From assembly GCF_018873765.1 (NCBI RefSeq), contig NC_057925.1, positions 78,927-142,926 on the forward strand: a stretch of DNA of 64,000 bases, given 5' to 3'. How positions within the stretch are numbered: position 1 is the stretch's first letter; each line of letters opens with the position of its first letter. A program made the position numbers and the translations under genes. The DNA comes from Telopea speciosissima (taxonomy: Eukaryota > Streptophyta > Magnoliopsida > Proteales > Proteaceae). Under the pieces are notes generated by a model. The model did no database searches. It was not told where the DNA came from and saw nothing but the letters and a program-made list of their open reading frames with translations. This document shows positions 1-11,197 of the stretch, one piece after another.

Positions 1-213
1 AAGAAGAAGACAAGAGAATAGAGGAGAAGATGGTCCGGTGGTAATGTGTTGTGTTGGAGAGTATTCTCCACACAGCTATATCACTTAATTGATAACAAGA
101 GAAATACTACATCCTAGGGAGGTAAAAGGTAAAAAGGATAAACAGGAGAAAATACATTATAAGGCAACTAGACAAAAGACTAGTTCCTAAAATACCCTTA
201 TTACATATTCTAA
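1..213 (-). repeat. Probable Copia LTR fragment, antisense
   Basis: Read on the minus strand this stretch begins with TGTTAG and runs into TATGTAATAAGGGTATTTTA, the kind of opening seen in many plant Copia LTRs. No partner LTR or target duplication is visible and the other end lies outside the window. The call rests on sequence style alone, and the piece could belong to an element extending leftwards. Confidence 0.3.
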
Positions 214-239
214 CAACTCTAACAAAAGTAACTAGTACA

Positions 240-1105
240 GGCACTGTTCATGCCACTCCTCCTTTATCCTTATCTTTTGTTCTTTATTTGCCTGAGTTTC
301 CTTTTAATCTTTTCTCTGTTAATAAGTTTACTAGAACTTATAATTGTTCTGCAACCTTTTTCTCTGATTCTTGTGTCTTTTAGGACCTTACGACGAAGAA
401 GATGATTGGTAGAGATCATGAAACAGGGGGGCTGTACCTACTCGAGGATACTTCATCTGCAGCATGTTCCAGTGTGGCATCACCTCACCAAGTCCATTTT
501 CGTTTGGGTCATCCATCGTTGCCTAGTTTAAGGCTTTTATATTCTCCTTTCGGTCTATTTCTACCTTAAATTGTGAGTCCTGTCAGTTTGGGAAGCTTCA
601 CCAAGTAAGCTATCACCCTAGAGTCAATCAACGGTCTAACCAACTTTTTTCTTTAGTTCAGTCAGATGTACGGGGGGTCCTTGTCTAGTTGTTTCTAAGT
701 TGGCTTTAGTTATTTTGTTACTTTTGTTGATGACTATTCCAGAGTTACTTGGCTTTATTTAATGAAACATCATTCAGAGTTGTTCTCTATTTTTTGTGCT
801 TTTGTAAATGAGGTTAAAACTCAGTTTAGTACTCCTTTACGTATTCTTCATAGCAATAATGCTAAAGAAGACTTTTCTGATCCCTTCACTACTTATATTG
901 TTCAGCATGGCATTATTCATCAATCCTCCTATGCTGACACACACAACAAAATGATGTGGTAGAAAGAAAGAATCGACATTTAATGGAGGTCACACGGTCT
1001 CTTTTATTTGAGATGAAGGTGACCAAACCTTTTTGGGCTTATGCTATTTTTTACTGTGTGTTATCTATTTAACTGCATGCCTTCCTCTATTTTACGTGGT
1101 GGTAT
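240..1105 (+). pseudogene. Decayed Copia polyprotein, GAG-pre-integrase and integrase part
   Basis: Conceptual translation with several stops and frame changes gives Copia-like strings. They are FPFNLFSVNKFTR near 300, a GAG-pre-integrase segment (HFRLGHPSLPSLR near 500), a C..C-type remnant (CQFGKLHQVSYHPR), and integrase-core pieces including FVNEVKTQFSTPLRILHSNN at 800-870 and FNCMPSSILRGG at 1,070-1,104. The reading is then cut by an LTR element and resumes at 4,778. Stops, frameshifts and a mutated catalytic context show it is dead. This is the 5' part of the element continuing at 4,778-5,030 and 5,810-7,170. Confidence 0.75.
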
Positions 1106-2110
1106 TGATGCAAATTCATCACCAAAATGGGCTTATTTCTTTAGAAATAAGTCTAGGGTTGGATTATATGTATGTTGGGCCTTTGATCCCATGAATTTTC
1201 TATGTAATAGGCCACTTTTATGGGCCTAAAATATGGGTAATTAGGTTGCATACGGGATTAGCTGTTTTAATTCCTTATTTTTGATTTTTATGTAATTAGT
1301 GGTCATGTGATTACTTAAGTGATCATGTGACTTGTTTAAGTGGTCATGTGATAACTTAAGTGGTCATGTGATGTAAGTTGGGCTGGATTAGGACTCTGTA
1401 AGTCCAGCCATGTTTTGAGCCTATTTCCTTTAGTATTTCAGTTTCCTAGTTAGTTTAAGTTACCTAATAGGTTAAGGATTGGGTTAGGCCTTTCCTTTTT
1501 AGTGTAAGAATCTAATTTTGAGTTTTTTATATAAGGTTGTAAGGGGGCCAAGTATGGTACACGAATTTGATTAATGAAAAGCTTTTGTTTGCTGCCATAA
1601 CTGCTCCTTGCTCCTTGTGAGCGTGCATCCTTGTAGTTCTATCAAGGTGGAAAGGGATTGGTGGAATCCAATCAACTCCTTGCGCCGTGATGGCCGGGAG
1701 GATCCCAATTCGAAGGTGGTTCTATCCTTCACTTCTGTTCAAGCTGTTGCTAGTGGATTTCTACTGCAACTTGTTCATTAATTTCTTCTTCTAATCCTCT
1801 ATTCCCTCCCCCAATTGATCCCCCTTTATTTTTGTTTGAATTCCATTAAACCCTAATTCGATTAAACCCTAGATCTTACTGCCCAGCCATACTTGACCAT
1901 CAGAATTATTTCAAATTCAAACCACAGCCTCCATACTACATCCCCTCCACTCGATCCAACTTGCAGCCCCATTCGTCCACTCCAACCCTAATTTACATTG
2001 TCTTTGTAAAACCCAAAAAACCCCTAATTCTGCCCATTTGAACCAACAGCCCCTTTTGATCATGTTGTTTGGCCTCTAATAGGATCCTTCTCCTATTTAG
2101 AGCTACATTA
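1106..2110 (+). repeat. 5' LTR of the short non-autonomous element
   Basis: About 1,005 bp. It carries roughly 20 bp near its start (about 1,127-1,147) that the 3' copy lacks. It contains four near-tandem copies of an 18-20 bp unit, AAGTGGTCATGTGATNACTT, at about 1,298-1,372. A TATA-like TTTTTATATAAGG lies near 1,525. Confidence 0.88.
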
Positions 2111-2126
2111 ACTTGGTATCAGAGCC

Positions 2127-2763
2127 ATGGATCAACATGGTAATCAAGTAGTAAATCCATCAGCAGATCCTATGGCTGCTATGTTGGAATTGTTCCAGAA
2201 ATTTGCTGCTGAACAAAGGGCTGCAACTGAAGCCATCCTGGATAGGTTGCAACGATTGGGAGGAACAAAGAGTCACCCCTGCCAGAGATCACAGGGATAG
2301 ACTCAAAGGTTACAGAGAAGACACAGACAGGTATAGAGAATACATATTTTCATTGCCAAAGGAAGTTGAAAATATATCTGAAGTGACAGTGAATTGTGAT
2401 GAAAAGAAAGAGACCACTCCAATAGCTTCAAAGATGGAAAGTCAACATGTCGAAGATCCTACTGAAGTGGTCTATGTCGAAGAAACCAATGTAGATAAGG
2501 CTGATACAGTAGAAGATGAAGAGGTGGAGTTGGTGTCTAAGAAGGTTATTAACACTGAAGACTCTATGGATAGGATAGTCACTGGTGATTCAAAGATCGA
2601 ACACATAGAATTTGTTATGCCACCATGGTTCTTCGAAGAGAAAGCTCCACGCCTTGAAGACTTCATCCCTAATGTTCCTGCATCACCAGAATTTTGTTTG
2701 GAAATGGTTGAAGTTGCTATTCATATGTTGTTTCCCCCTCATCACAGCAAAATTCGAGGGTGA
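2127..2763 (+). pseudogene. Remnant gag-like ORF inside the non-autonomous element
   Basis: An ATG at 2,127, just after the primer-binding site, starts a gag-like N-terminus (MDQHGNQVVNPSADPMAAML...) that hits a stop after about 58 codons. A different frame then stays open to 2,763 and encodes an acidic, Glu/Asp-rich tail (for example DEEVELVSKKV and PPWFFEEKAPRLEDFIP). The two halves look like the start of a Gypsy gag joined to the far 3' part of an element, as expected from a large internal deletion. No catalytic motif is present. Confidence 0.6.
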
Positions 2764-2785
2764 ATTTTTTCAAGTTGGGGAGAGT

Positions 2786-3766
2786 TGATTCAGATTCATC
2801 ACCGAAATAAGTCTAGGGTTGGATTATATGTATGTTGGGCCTTTGATCCCATGGGTTTTCTATGTAATAGGTCACTTTTATGGGCCTAAAATATGGGTAA
2901 TTAGGTTGCATACGGGATTAGCTGTTTTAATTCCTTAGTTTTGATTTTTATGTAACTAGTGGTCATGTGATCACTTAAGTGATCATATGACTTGTTTCAG
3001 TGGTCATGTGACAACTTAAGCGGTCATGTGATGTAAGTTGGGCTGGATTAGGACTCTATAAGTCCAGCCATGTTTTGAGTCTATTTCCTTTAGTATTTCA
3101 GTTTCCTAGTCAGTTTAAGTTACCTAATAGATTAAGGATTGGGTTAGGCCTTTCCTTTTTAGTGTAGGAGTCTAATTTTGAGTTTTTTATATAAGGTTGT
3201 AAGCGGGCCAAGTATGGTACACGAATTTGATTAATGAAAAGCTTTTGTTTGCTGCCATAGCTACTCCTTGCTCCTTGTGAGTGTGCATCCTTGTGGTTCT
3301 ATCAAGGTGGAAAGGGATTGGTGGAATCCAATCAACTCCTTGAGCCGTGACGGCCGGGAGGATCCCAATTCGAAGGTGGTTCTATCCTTCACTTCTGTCC
3401 AAGCTGTCACTAGTGGATTTCTGCTGCAACTTGTTCATTAATTTCTTCTAATCCTCTACTCCCTCCCTCAATTAATCCCCCTTTATTTTTGTTTGAACTC
3501 CATTAAACCCTAATTCGATTAAACCCTAGATCTTGCTGCCCAGCCATATTTGACCATCAGAATTATTTCAAATTCAAACCACAGCCCCCATACTACATCC
3601 CCTCCACTCGATCCAACTTGCAGCCCCATTCTCCCACTCCAACCCTAATTTACATTATCTCTGTAAAACCTAACAAACCCTAATTCTGCCCATTCAAACC
3701 AACAGCCCCTTTTGATCCTGTTGTTTGGCCTCTAATAGGATACTTCTCCTATTTAGAGCTACATTA
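2786..3766 (+). repeat. 3' LTR of the short non-autonomous element
   Basis: About 981 bp and closely similar to 1,106-2,110 by eye, differing by scattered substitutions and small indels. It keeps the four-copy GGTCATGTGA array at about 2,958-3,032. It is followed directly by GGTAT, the second copy of the target duplication. Confidence 0.88.
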
Positions 3767-3781
3767 GGTATACCTCATTCG

Positions 3782-4769
3782 CATGGTTCAAGAACTCGGT
3801 TTTGGACCTGATTTCGGTAAGGCCAAAAACCGAGTTGGACCGAGATCTCGCCTAGTGTACCTTTTTTTTTTTTTTTTTTTAACTCATTTGATGGTTTTGG
3901 TGGGTTGTTGAGTTAGTTTGGTCATGAAACTTGGTATACAACCTACTTTAGGCTATTTAAACACAATGACACTATCAGATTTTCCAAAATCAAAGTCCAA
4001 ATAGGAGTTTTGACTTAGTGGGAAACCAGGACAAATATTTATGCCAGAAACCAGAACATGCACTTATTTGTGCCTAAATATTATTCATAAATAAGTAAAT
4101 GTTTTTATATTTGTTATTTCATTTACTTAAAATATTATTCATAAATAAGTAAATGTTTTTATATTTGTTATTTCATTTACTTAAGATATTATTCATAAAT
4201 AAACAAATGCTCCTTATTTGAATCTAATAAAATAGTTAAAAATTAAATTCCAAAAGGATAAAAAGTCAACCCCCCAAACAAAAACTGGATTTTCGGCGGT
4301 AGGTGCAATTTTCAACTTTTAAATGTTGGGGTTTTTCTCAAATCTAAAAATTCCATAAATCTTAATATGGTAAAACATTGCTAAAAACCAAAAGTATGGT
4401 AAAATATTCATTTGTTTTGATGTCTGAAAAATATTTTCATTGAAATCGATTTAGACAACATTCACGCACACCAAATAAGGTTTGAACAAAACATAACTCC
4501 TTCAATATAAATCAGAATTAAGCAATCTTGGATTTGTTGGAAAGCTTTCCTAGATATAATTGTCTGTCCTAGTTTCTGGCATAAATCAGATTTAACAAAT
4601 ATAAAACATATACTTAAATGGTATTAGGCATAAATAAGTATCTGTATACCAAGGTTTCCCACAGAGATCTCGGTGAGACAATGCATTCCTCTTATTTCGC
4701 CTATAATCTCGTCTCGCTTTTCCAAAAAAGCGAGATATTACCGAAACCTCAACGAATTCTTATTCCATG
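3782..4769. mobile_element. hAT-like non-autonomous DNA element, ~1 kb
   Basis: It is flanked by a perfect 8-bp repeat CTCATTCG (3,774-3,781 and 4,770-4,777), the length typical of hAT elements. The ends are imperfect inverted repeats: CATGGTTCAAGAACTCG at the left, and the reverse complement of the right end reads CATGGAATAAGAATTCG. The AT-rich interior has no meaningful ORF, a T run at 3,861-3,880, and a directly repeated ~65-bp segment (about 4,080-4,200). The Copia reading frame resumes immediately to the right. A related copy lies inverted at 7,171-7,864. Confidence 0.75.
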
Positions 4770-4777
4770 CTCATTCG

Positions 4778-5030
4778 TTGTTATTTCCTTCTGCTCCTTT
4801 ATTTGCCTTACCATCACGTGTCTTTAGTAGTGTTTGTTTCATTCGTGATCATGGTCCAGGTGTTTCTAAGTTGGATCCCAAAGCTCTTAAATGCATCTTT
4901 GTTGGCTATTCTCATACTCAGAAGGGCTATCGTTGTTACTCATTTTGAGTTACAAAAATATTATCACAACTGATGTTTCCTTCTTTGAGTCTACCCCTTA
5001 TGGTGATTCAGTTTTCTTGTTTCTAAATTA
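4778..5030 (+). pseudogene. Decayed Copia polyprotein, integrase C-terminal segment
   Basis: Translation gives LFALPSRVF, DHGPGVSKLDPKALKCIFVG and HTQKGYRCYSF at about 4,800-4,948, the conserved segment that follows the Copia integrase core (compare the FGC.CFV...KLDPKA..C.FLGY pattern). It joins 240-1,105 once the two nested insertions are removed, and is interrupted again by a LINE 3' end near 5,030. Confidence 0.75.
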
Positions 5031-5031
5031 G

Positions 5032-5807
5032 ATGATCCCCCAAATTTTTAAAATTCCCCATTCCCAGAGTCATTCTAATCCTCCGAAGGCTATCTATTGG
5101 TGCCCTCCTTTCAATGCCATAAAGCTCAATGTGGACGGTGCATGTAAAGGTAATCCTGGGATAGGTGGAGGACGGGGTATTGTTAGGGATGGAAGAGGTC
5201 AGGTGTTGGCCGCATTTGCAAATTTCTATGGAGAGTGTACTAACTCAATAGCTAACTTTAGAGCAATTCGGGACAGTCTTCAGCTTTGCGCCGAGATGGG
5301 TCTCTTGGAATTCCATGTAAATTCTGATTCTGCAATGGCAGTACACTACATCACTAAGAAGAAGTGCAAGTTTTGGAGGGGGTGGTACTGGTTCCACGAA
5401 ATTCTTCGCCTGATTCAATCTCTCTGTCCTATGATTTTGTTCACCTTTAGAGAGGGTAACAGAGTTGCTGATTGGTTGGCGAATTACGCTTGTGACTCGT
5501 CATCCAACACAGTGTTTCACGATTGGGACGAACTTCCTCTGGCTCTGAAAAAAATCACGTGGGAAGACGTGGCGGGCCTTCCAGTTATTTGCAAATGATT
5601 CTCTTTTTTGTCTGGTTTTTTTGTTTGGGCGGTTTGGTTCGGTCCTCAAGGCCTTTGGTGGTGGTAAGTGTGCTTTTGTATCCTCGGGTTGGGGTAAGGC
5701 GGATATGTCCCCCCCCCCCTTGTATTCTTTCTCTTGATTTAGTTTGATTATTAATAAAATGGTAGGGGCCAGCCCGGGTCCCAGGTAATATTCAGAATAA
5801 AAAAAAA
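5032..5807 (+). mobile_element. 5'-truncated LINE (L1-type), RNase H end and poly(A)
   Basis: An open frame of about 188 codons (5,032-5,598) encodes a plant LINE C-terminal RNase H-like domain. Visible pieces are KLNVDGACKGNPGIGGGRGI with the first Asp, a second segment where the usual AEFRAI reads ANFRAI so the Glu is lost, NSDSAMAVHYI with the next Asp, and GNRVADWLANYA with the last Asp. About 200 bp of 3' UTR follow, ending in an A run at 5,797-5,807. It sits inside the Copia frame. Target duplication is unclear. It could be read as a host RNase H-like gene, but the position and poly(A) tail argue for a LINE. Confidence 0.7.
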
Positions 5808-5809
5808 AT

Positions 5810-7170
5810 CTCCCTTTATATATCGTTCAATCTCTTGCTTCACAGGTTCCACAGGTTTCTCCACCACTGCCGCCGCCTCCACCGTCACCATCTCCTATTG
5901 TGTACCAGCACCATCTTCGGAAGGTTTGGGCACCACCCCTTTCATCAACTTCTGCCTCCTCTTCTTCGTCGACTGATCCTGCCCTAGGTAATCCTTCTTC
6001 TACTCTTAATGTTTCTTCTAATATTGATGTTCCTATTGCTATTCCTAAGGGTGTTCAGAGTAGTACCCAACATCCTCTTTCTAAATTTGTATCCTATTCT
6101 AGTTTATCCTCTACCTTCCATTCCTCCTTGAATACTATTGAAAGTCATCCTATTCCTAAGTCTGTTGTAGAGGCATTGTCTAGTCCTGGTTGGAGGGATG
6201 CTATGATTGAGGAACTGTCGGTGTGGGAGGAACATCAGACATGGGATCTTGTTCTGTTACCCTCTGGTAAATCAATTATTGGTTGTCGATGGGTTTTTGT
6301 GGTGAAGGTGAATCCTAGTGGTTCTTTGGCACGCTTGAGGGCCCGACTTATGGCCAAGGGCTATGCCCAGGTGTATGGTGTTGAATACTTGGACACTTTT
6401 TCTCTTATGGCTAAGCATACTTTTGTTCGTATATTGATTTCTCTTGCTGCTACTCATCATTGGCCCTTATTTCAGTTGGATGTTAAAAATGTTTTCTGGC
6501 ATGGGGATCTCCATGAGGAGGTTTATATGGAGCAACCCCCTGGGTTTGTTGCTCAGGAGGAGTATGGGATGGTGTGTAAGCTCAAGAAGTCTTTGTACAG
6601 GCTAAAACAGTCCTCGAGCTCGGTTTGGCCAATTCACTGAAGTTGTCTTGGAGTTTGGACTGACACGTTGTAGTAGTGATCATTCTGTATTTTTTCAACA
6701 TTCTGATGTAGGACAAATATTTCTTATTGTATATGTGGATGATATTGTTATTACAGGAGATGACTCTTATAGGATTGTTAAGCTCTAAACCTCTAGATAC
6801 TCCCATAGATCCTACTTTAAAACTTACAGCTAATGGTGGTGATGTACTTGGTGATCCTGGGAAATATCGGAGGCTTGTTGGGGAACTAAATTATTTGACT
6901 GTGACTCGACCTGACATTACCTTTCTTGTCAGTGTTGTGAGTCAATTTTTGTTTGCTCCTCAAACACCTCATTATGATGTTGTTATGCGTATCTTACGAT
7001 ACCTCAAGAAGGCTCCTGGACATGGTCTACTTTACTCGGATCATGGTCCTGGACGGGTTTAGGGTTTTTCAAATGCTGATTGGGCTGGATCTCCTGTTGA
7101 CAGAAGGTCAACTACAGGTTATTGCACATTTGTTGGAGGGAACCTCATGGAGAAGCAAGAAACAAACAGT
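5810..7170 (+). pseudogene. Decayed Copia polyprotein, reverse transcriptase and RNase H part
   Basis: The frame open at 5,900-6,640 carries the Copia RT start (GWRDAMIEELSVWEEHQTWD, then GCRWVFVVKVNPSGSLARLR) and FQLDVKNVFWHGDLHEEVYM. It shifts frame near 6,610 and continues with the YVDD box (LIVYVDDIVITGDD, about 6,725-6,765). A deletion follows, then SKPLDTPIDPTLKL...YRRLVGELNYLTVTRPDI (6,790-6,920) and ADWAGSPVDRRSTTGYCTF with WRSKKQT near 7,165, where it stops abruptly against an inverted-repeat element. Several frameshifts make it non-functional. Confidence 0.85.
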
Positions 7171-7864
7171 TGATCCACAATGAGATTGCTTTAATCTGAT
7201 TTATATTGAAGGAGTTATGTACTGGTCAAACTTAATTTGGTGTGCGTGAATGCTGTCAAAATCGCTCTAAATGAAAATATTTATTTGGGCATCAAAACAA
7301 ATGAATATTTTACCGCACTTTTTAGTTTTTAGCAATGTTTTACTATATCAAAATTTATGAAATTTTTAGATTTGAGAAAATCCCAACATTAGAAAGTTGA
7401 AAATTGCACCTACCGTCGAAAATCCAGTTTTTGTTCTTGAATTGGGGGGTTGACTTTTTTTCCTTTTGAAATTTATTTTTTAACTATTTTTATTGGATTC
7501 AAATAGGGGGTATTTGCTTATTTACGAATATTATCTTAAGTAAATGAAATACAAATACACAAACATTTACTTAAATGATATTAGGCATAAATAAGTATTT
7601 GTCCTAGTTTCTGGCATAAATGAGTGTTTGTCCTGGTGTGAAACTCCTATTTGGACTTTGATTTTTCAAAAACTGGTAGTGCCATTGTGTTTAAATGGCC
7701 CAAAATAGGTTGTATACCAACTTTCATGACCAAACTAGGTCTAAAACCCACCGAAACCAGCCATCGAGTTCCAAAAAAAAAATACCCCAAGTCGTCGAGA
7801 TCTCAACCCAACTCGCTATTTGGCCAGCTCAAAACCTATACTCGAGACAAGTTCTTGATCTATG
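7171..7864 (-). mobile_element. Truncated inverted copy of the ~1 kb hAT-like element
   Basis: Read in reverse complement, this matches long parts of 3,782-4,769. It starts with CATAGATCAAGAACTTG (compare CATGGTTCAAGAACTCG), then the GAGATCTCG segment, the A/T tract, and the block around the TCAACCCCCCAA motif. Homology ends at about 7,171, roughly 200 bp before the other terminus, where Copia sequence begins. One end is therefore missing and no target duplication can be paired. Confidence 0.65.
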
Positions 7865-8584
7865 ATCAAATATAGTCACAGACTTACTACAATTTGTAAT
7901 TTTCAGAACAAAAATAATCAGGCCTTCTAGAATAATAAATCAGGATTCCCTTAAAAATGTGATTGCTAAAACAGATCTAGGTGCCATGATACTCGAGGCA
8001 ACCAGATTCCTTGAGCATCAAGGAGCGCCTCATCGCCTAGACGTTGCCCTGACAACTATGATGATATGTCATGGTGCAAAATTTAGATGCAAAGTATGTA
8101 TCCTACTGATTTGGCAGCAGGATTGATCCAAAGAACATATTCGAGCTAAACTCTGAGTCTAAAGGAATGGATACTAGTTCTCATAATATTAAGTAATATA
8201 TATTCAAAAAGTTTTACAAGCAAAAGCATAGTCTATATTCAAAGACGGTACCTATCTGTTACTTGAATTCAAACTAATAAGCCAATTAAAAATTTCGTTT
8301 TGGCCGGGAGATGCAAAGTATGTATTCATACTTTGAATGGATCTCCTGCATCAAACAGAAGGGGATGATTTTTTTTCCCTAATCATGATTTGTTTCTTGA
8401 ACTACAACTAAAAATCAGGCCACATGATCAGCAATCAAGCCATCAAGGTCTATGGCAGCAGGACCTCAACAATGCCCCTCTGCTTTGATTCATGCAGTGC
8501 TCAGGATAGCCCTTTAGAAGTTACACATACCAAATTTTTAGGCACCAGCAAAAACATAAACAAAGGGAGTTTAACATAACATAC
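7865..8584. other. Non-coding stretch, probable apyrase intron or 3' flank
   Basis: It is AT-rich and neither strand gives apyrase-like or transposon-like translation. A short direct repeat, ATGCAAAGTATGTATTC, occurs near 8,089 and 8,310. It lies just downstream of apyrase exon 4 (minus strand) and would be the start of intron 4 if the gene continues. Confidence 0.4.
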
Positions 8585-11197
8585 CCACTGAAAGGCACCC
8601 TCCTGAGTTCCATCGAGGACAGTGACCCAATCTGGTTTTGATTTCAAGGAACTTTTGTCTTCAAGAAAATCTCTAACCTGAGGTATGCAGAGTGACAAGA
8701 AATGAGGAAAAATTTGGATCTCTTTCTCTCTTTTTTTCGTTCCTCTTTTTATTATTCTTCTTCAGTGTTCTGTACATGCAAGAGCACATAAGAAAATGGG
8801 AGTTACCGCTTGCAAAATTCTGTCAGATGTGTCACCTTTCAAGGCCCTCAGACCTGCCGTTGCCTGAATAAATATTGTAATTTGATCAATATGAATAGAA
8901 ATAGAGGATGGATATTCAAAAAATTCTTAAAGGGCAGGTATCTTGCCTCCAATCTAAAATTCTAAGTGTATCGTGGAACTTAAAAAAATATAGAAGAAAT
9001 TACTATTACCTACCCCTACTCTCACTGGTGTCTGGTGGTGCAACTCTTGGGGAACAACACTTTCTGCTTGATCCAAAAGAGACTGTAGTGAGTCTGCAGC
9101 CAGCTGGGGATCGTGGGCATATGAGCTCAAACCCGGTTTTTCCTGCAATAAGAAGGACCAGAATGATCAGAGGGATTTGGTCCATAACACTTTGAAGCTA
9201 CAGCATATTAATTGCACACAATCAAGCAAGTAAATAAGCTGATGAATAATCTGAACCATTTCTGATTACTAAACACGAAGAAAATTTAAAAGGAAAAATT
9301 AAACGCTACAGAGACTACAGTTAATTTTTACCCCAACCCTAATAAGATAGGGAAAAAGGAGAATCTAAAAGATCACCAGTTGACATCTCATCCAATAAAA
9401 CTTCAACAACCAAAGACTACATCAACATGTATCAATCCCCTGCAGGCCACAACTATCATTTCTTTTGTTTAACAGATCTGCACCAACAATTACAATTTAT
9501 CGATGCATATCAGCATGAATCACTGTAGTTGACTCATAATTGCAATTTATCTGCCTGTAATGACCGTAATAGCCTGGTTATTAGAAAATGAACCCTAAAA
9601 TAAAATCCATATTCTTATTGAATGCCAAAGTACACGGTTTACATTAAATATATGTTATACATCCATGGACCCTCTAAGATCTACAGATCTCCAGATTATT
9701 CATAAGATAAAACCACTAAACATTATGTAATTAAAAAATTAAATTTCCATGTAAACCACTTATCTACTATGAAAATACTGAAGATATGCAATAGAACTGT
9801 TGACCAACCACTAGATCCATAGATCTCCTAAGTTTTTAAAACAATGTATGTTTTCACAATTTCTTCTAAATGTTTGAAAAATCTTCATATTAAAATTTTG
9901 ATTTGTTATAAGATATGAACCCAATAGTTCTAGATTAAATCTTATCATCTTAATGCCATATTGTTTGACCACAACTTGCATGATACCTTTGACTCAAGTA
10001 AATAAGATTTGTAAGAACCCCCGATTCTCTTATAATTTGAATCATTTGAACATTCATTTTATTCAGGGGGAAAAAAGCTTCTTTTTTTTTTTTTAATATT
10101 AAGTAATATTTCTAACAATGTTAATGCCTATAGTAACTATTAGCTAAAACAAAGTACTTTATATGAATCAATCTATGGAAGCAGTAACTCTATTCTGCAT
10201 CAAAAATTAACTATTAGCTAAAATTAAGCAATATTCATAATTAAAGTACTTTATCTGAATCAATTTATGGAGTAACTCTTTTTCTGCATCAAAACAGGAT
10301 CTGCGGACATACTTTTTTTTATAAATTCTCAGTCCGATGAAATTGAATACATTACAAGTGCCCTAACCCATGAAAAGGTAAGTTGGTACAAGAGAGAAGG
10401 GAGGAAGTGCATATCATGCAAAGGAGGCACAAACTGTGCAAAAGTGAAGGTGGGACTCGATCACAAATATCAGTAACAACAGGCAGAGACTTTAACAGGG
10501 GAACCCACTGGCACCTTCTTATGCATTCCCATACTCCTCCTAAATGTATGCAATGTTTGACATACCTAAAACAGCTATGCAGCTCCATATACCATAATAA
10601 ACAACCACAACAACAACAACAACAAAGAACGGCTGATAGAATCGGGGAAAAAAACCTCAAATGCGAATATAGTATAACAAGGCTTTGTGATTTAGGTTGA
10701 AGTTTCCCTTTCGTTTCTTTTGTTTCCGTTTGATCCTTTGGTTTGGCATTGTTACCTTGATGCTTGCTTTATCAGCTCACCTAATAGTTTCCTCCAACTT
10801 ACACATTACTTTGTTAACGTAAAAGAGAGCAATGAGTAGTTGTATGGCAGCCGAGTCCATTTCAACTTACCTGTACGAAGAGTTCGAGCTCTTTCCCGAT
10901 GGGAACAAGATTCAAATTTTCATCGAAACAATAGACGTGGACCCTGCTGCCGGAGCTTCCGGCGTCGAAGATGACAGCATAGCTTTTAGATCCGTGGGGA
11001 GAAGGAGACGATCTTGGGTCGTTGGCGACGACACTAGCGGCGGCTTCCATCGAGATGAGGCCGTCATCGGACGAGGAACGGGGCATGAGGAAGAGGACAA
11101 AGGAAGTGAGGAGAAGAGGCACGGATACGACGAGGATGACACCGCGGAACTTGTACAGCTTGTCAGAGAAAGACTCCTGTCTCGTGCGCTTCAACAT
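8585..11197 (-). CDS. Apyrase (GDA1/CD39 family, APY1/2-like), first four exons only
   Basis: Nucleoside tri/diphosphate hydrolase, probably an endomembrane (Golgi) type II membrane protein as in the APY1/2 group. Coding exons on the minus strand are 11,197-10,871, 9,142-9,014, 8,863-8,807 and 8,677-8,585. All introns are phase 0 with GT/AG ends (donors GTAAGT, GTAGGT, GTAACT, GTATGT). The 202 residues visible contain an N-terminal membrane segment (about residues 18-38), apyrase conserved region 1 ([17 protein letters not shown], about 73-90), [11 protein letters not shown], region 2 (ATAGLR, about 153-158) and region 3 ([12 protein letters not shown], 191-202). Regions 4 and 5 and about 250 residues expected of a full enzyme are not found between 8,584 and position 1. 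The first in-frame ATG is at 11,197; the frame stays open and looks coding up to about 11,350 without an ATG. The gene is either continued beyond a very long transposon-filled intron or truncated. Confidence 0.85.
9143..10870 (-). other. Apyrase intron 1
   Basis: A 1.7-kb intron between the exon ending ELELFVQ and the exon starting EKPGLSSY. The donor is CAG|GTAAGT and the acceptor TTGCAG|G, both read on the minus strand. It is AT-rich with a T run near 10,080 and a duplicated block (ACTTTATMTGAATCAATYTATGGA) at about 10,156 and 10,248. No independent gene is seen on either strand. Confidence 0.7.

Larger units (their letters stand above)
1106..3766 (+). mobile_element. Short non-autonomous LTR retrotransposon nested in Copia
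   Basis: Two long direct repeats (1,106-2,110 and 2,786-3,766) flank only about 675 bp of internal sequence. The element is bounded by a perfect 5-bp target duplication GGTAT (1,101-1,105 and 3,767-3,771). A primer-binding site matching initiator tRNA-Met (TGGTATCAGAGCC, 2,114-2,126) follows the 5' LTR, and a purine tract (AGTTGGGGAGAG) precedes the 3' LTR. The LTRs begin TGAT and end ATTA rather than the usual CA. There is no protease, reverse transcriptase or integrase, so movement would have needed enzymes from another element. The host site is inside the Copia integrase frame. Confidence 0.9.

Noticed and set aside
5032-5598. Host RNase H-like gene
   Set aside because: Position inside a Copia frame, a lost catalytic Glu and a terminal poly(A) fit a truncated LINE better.
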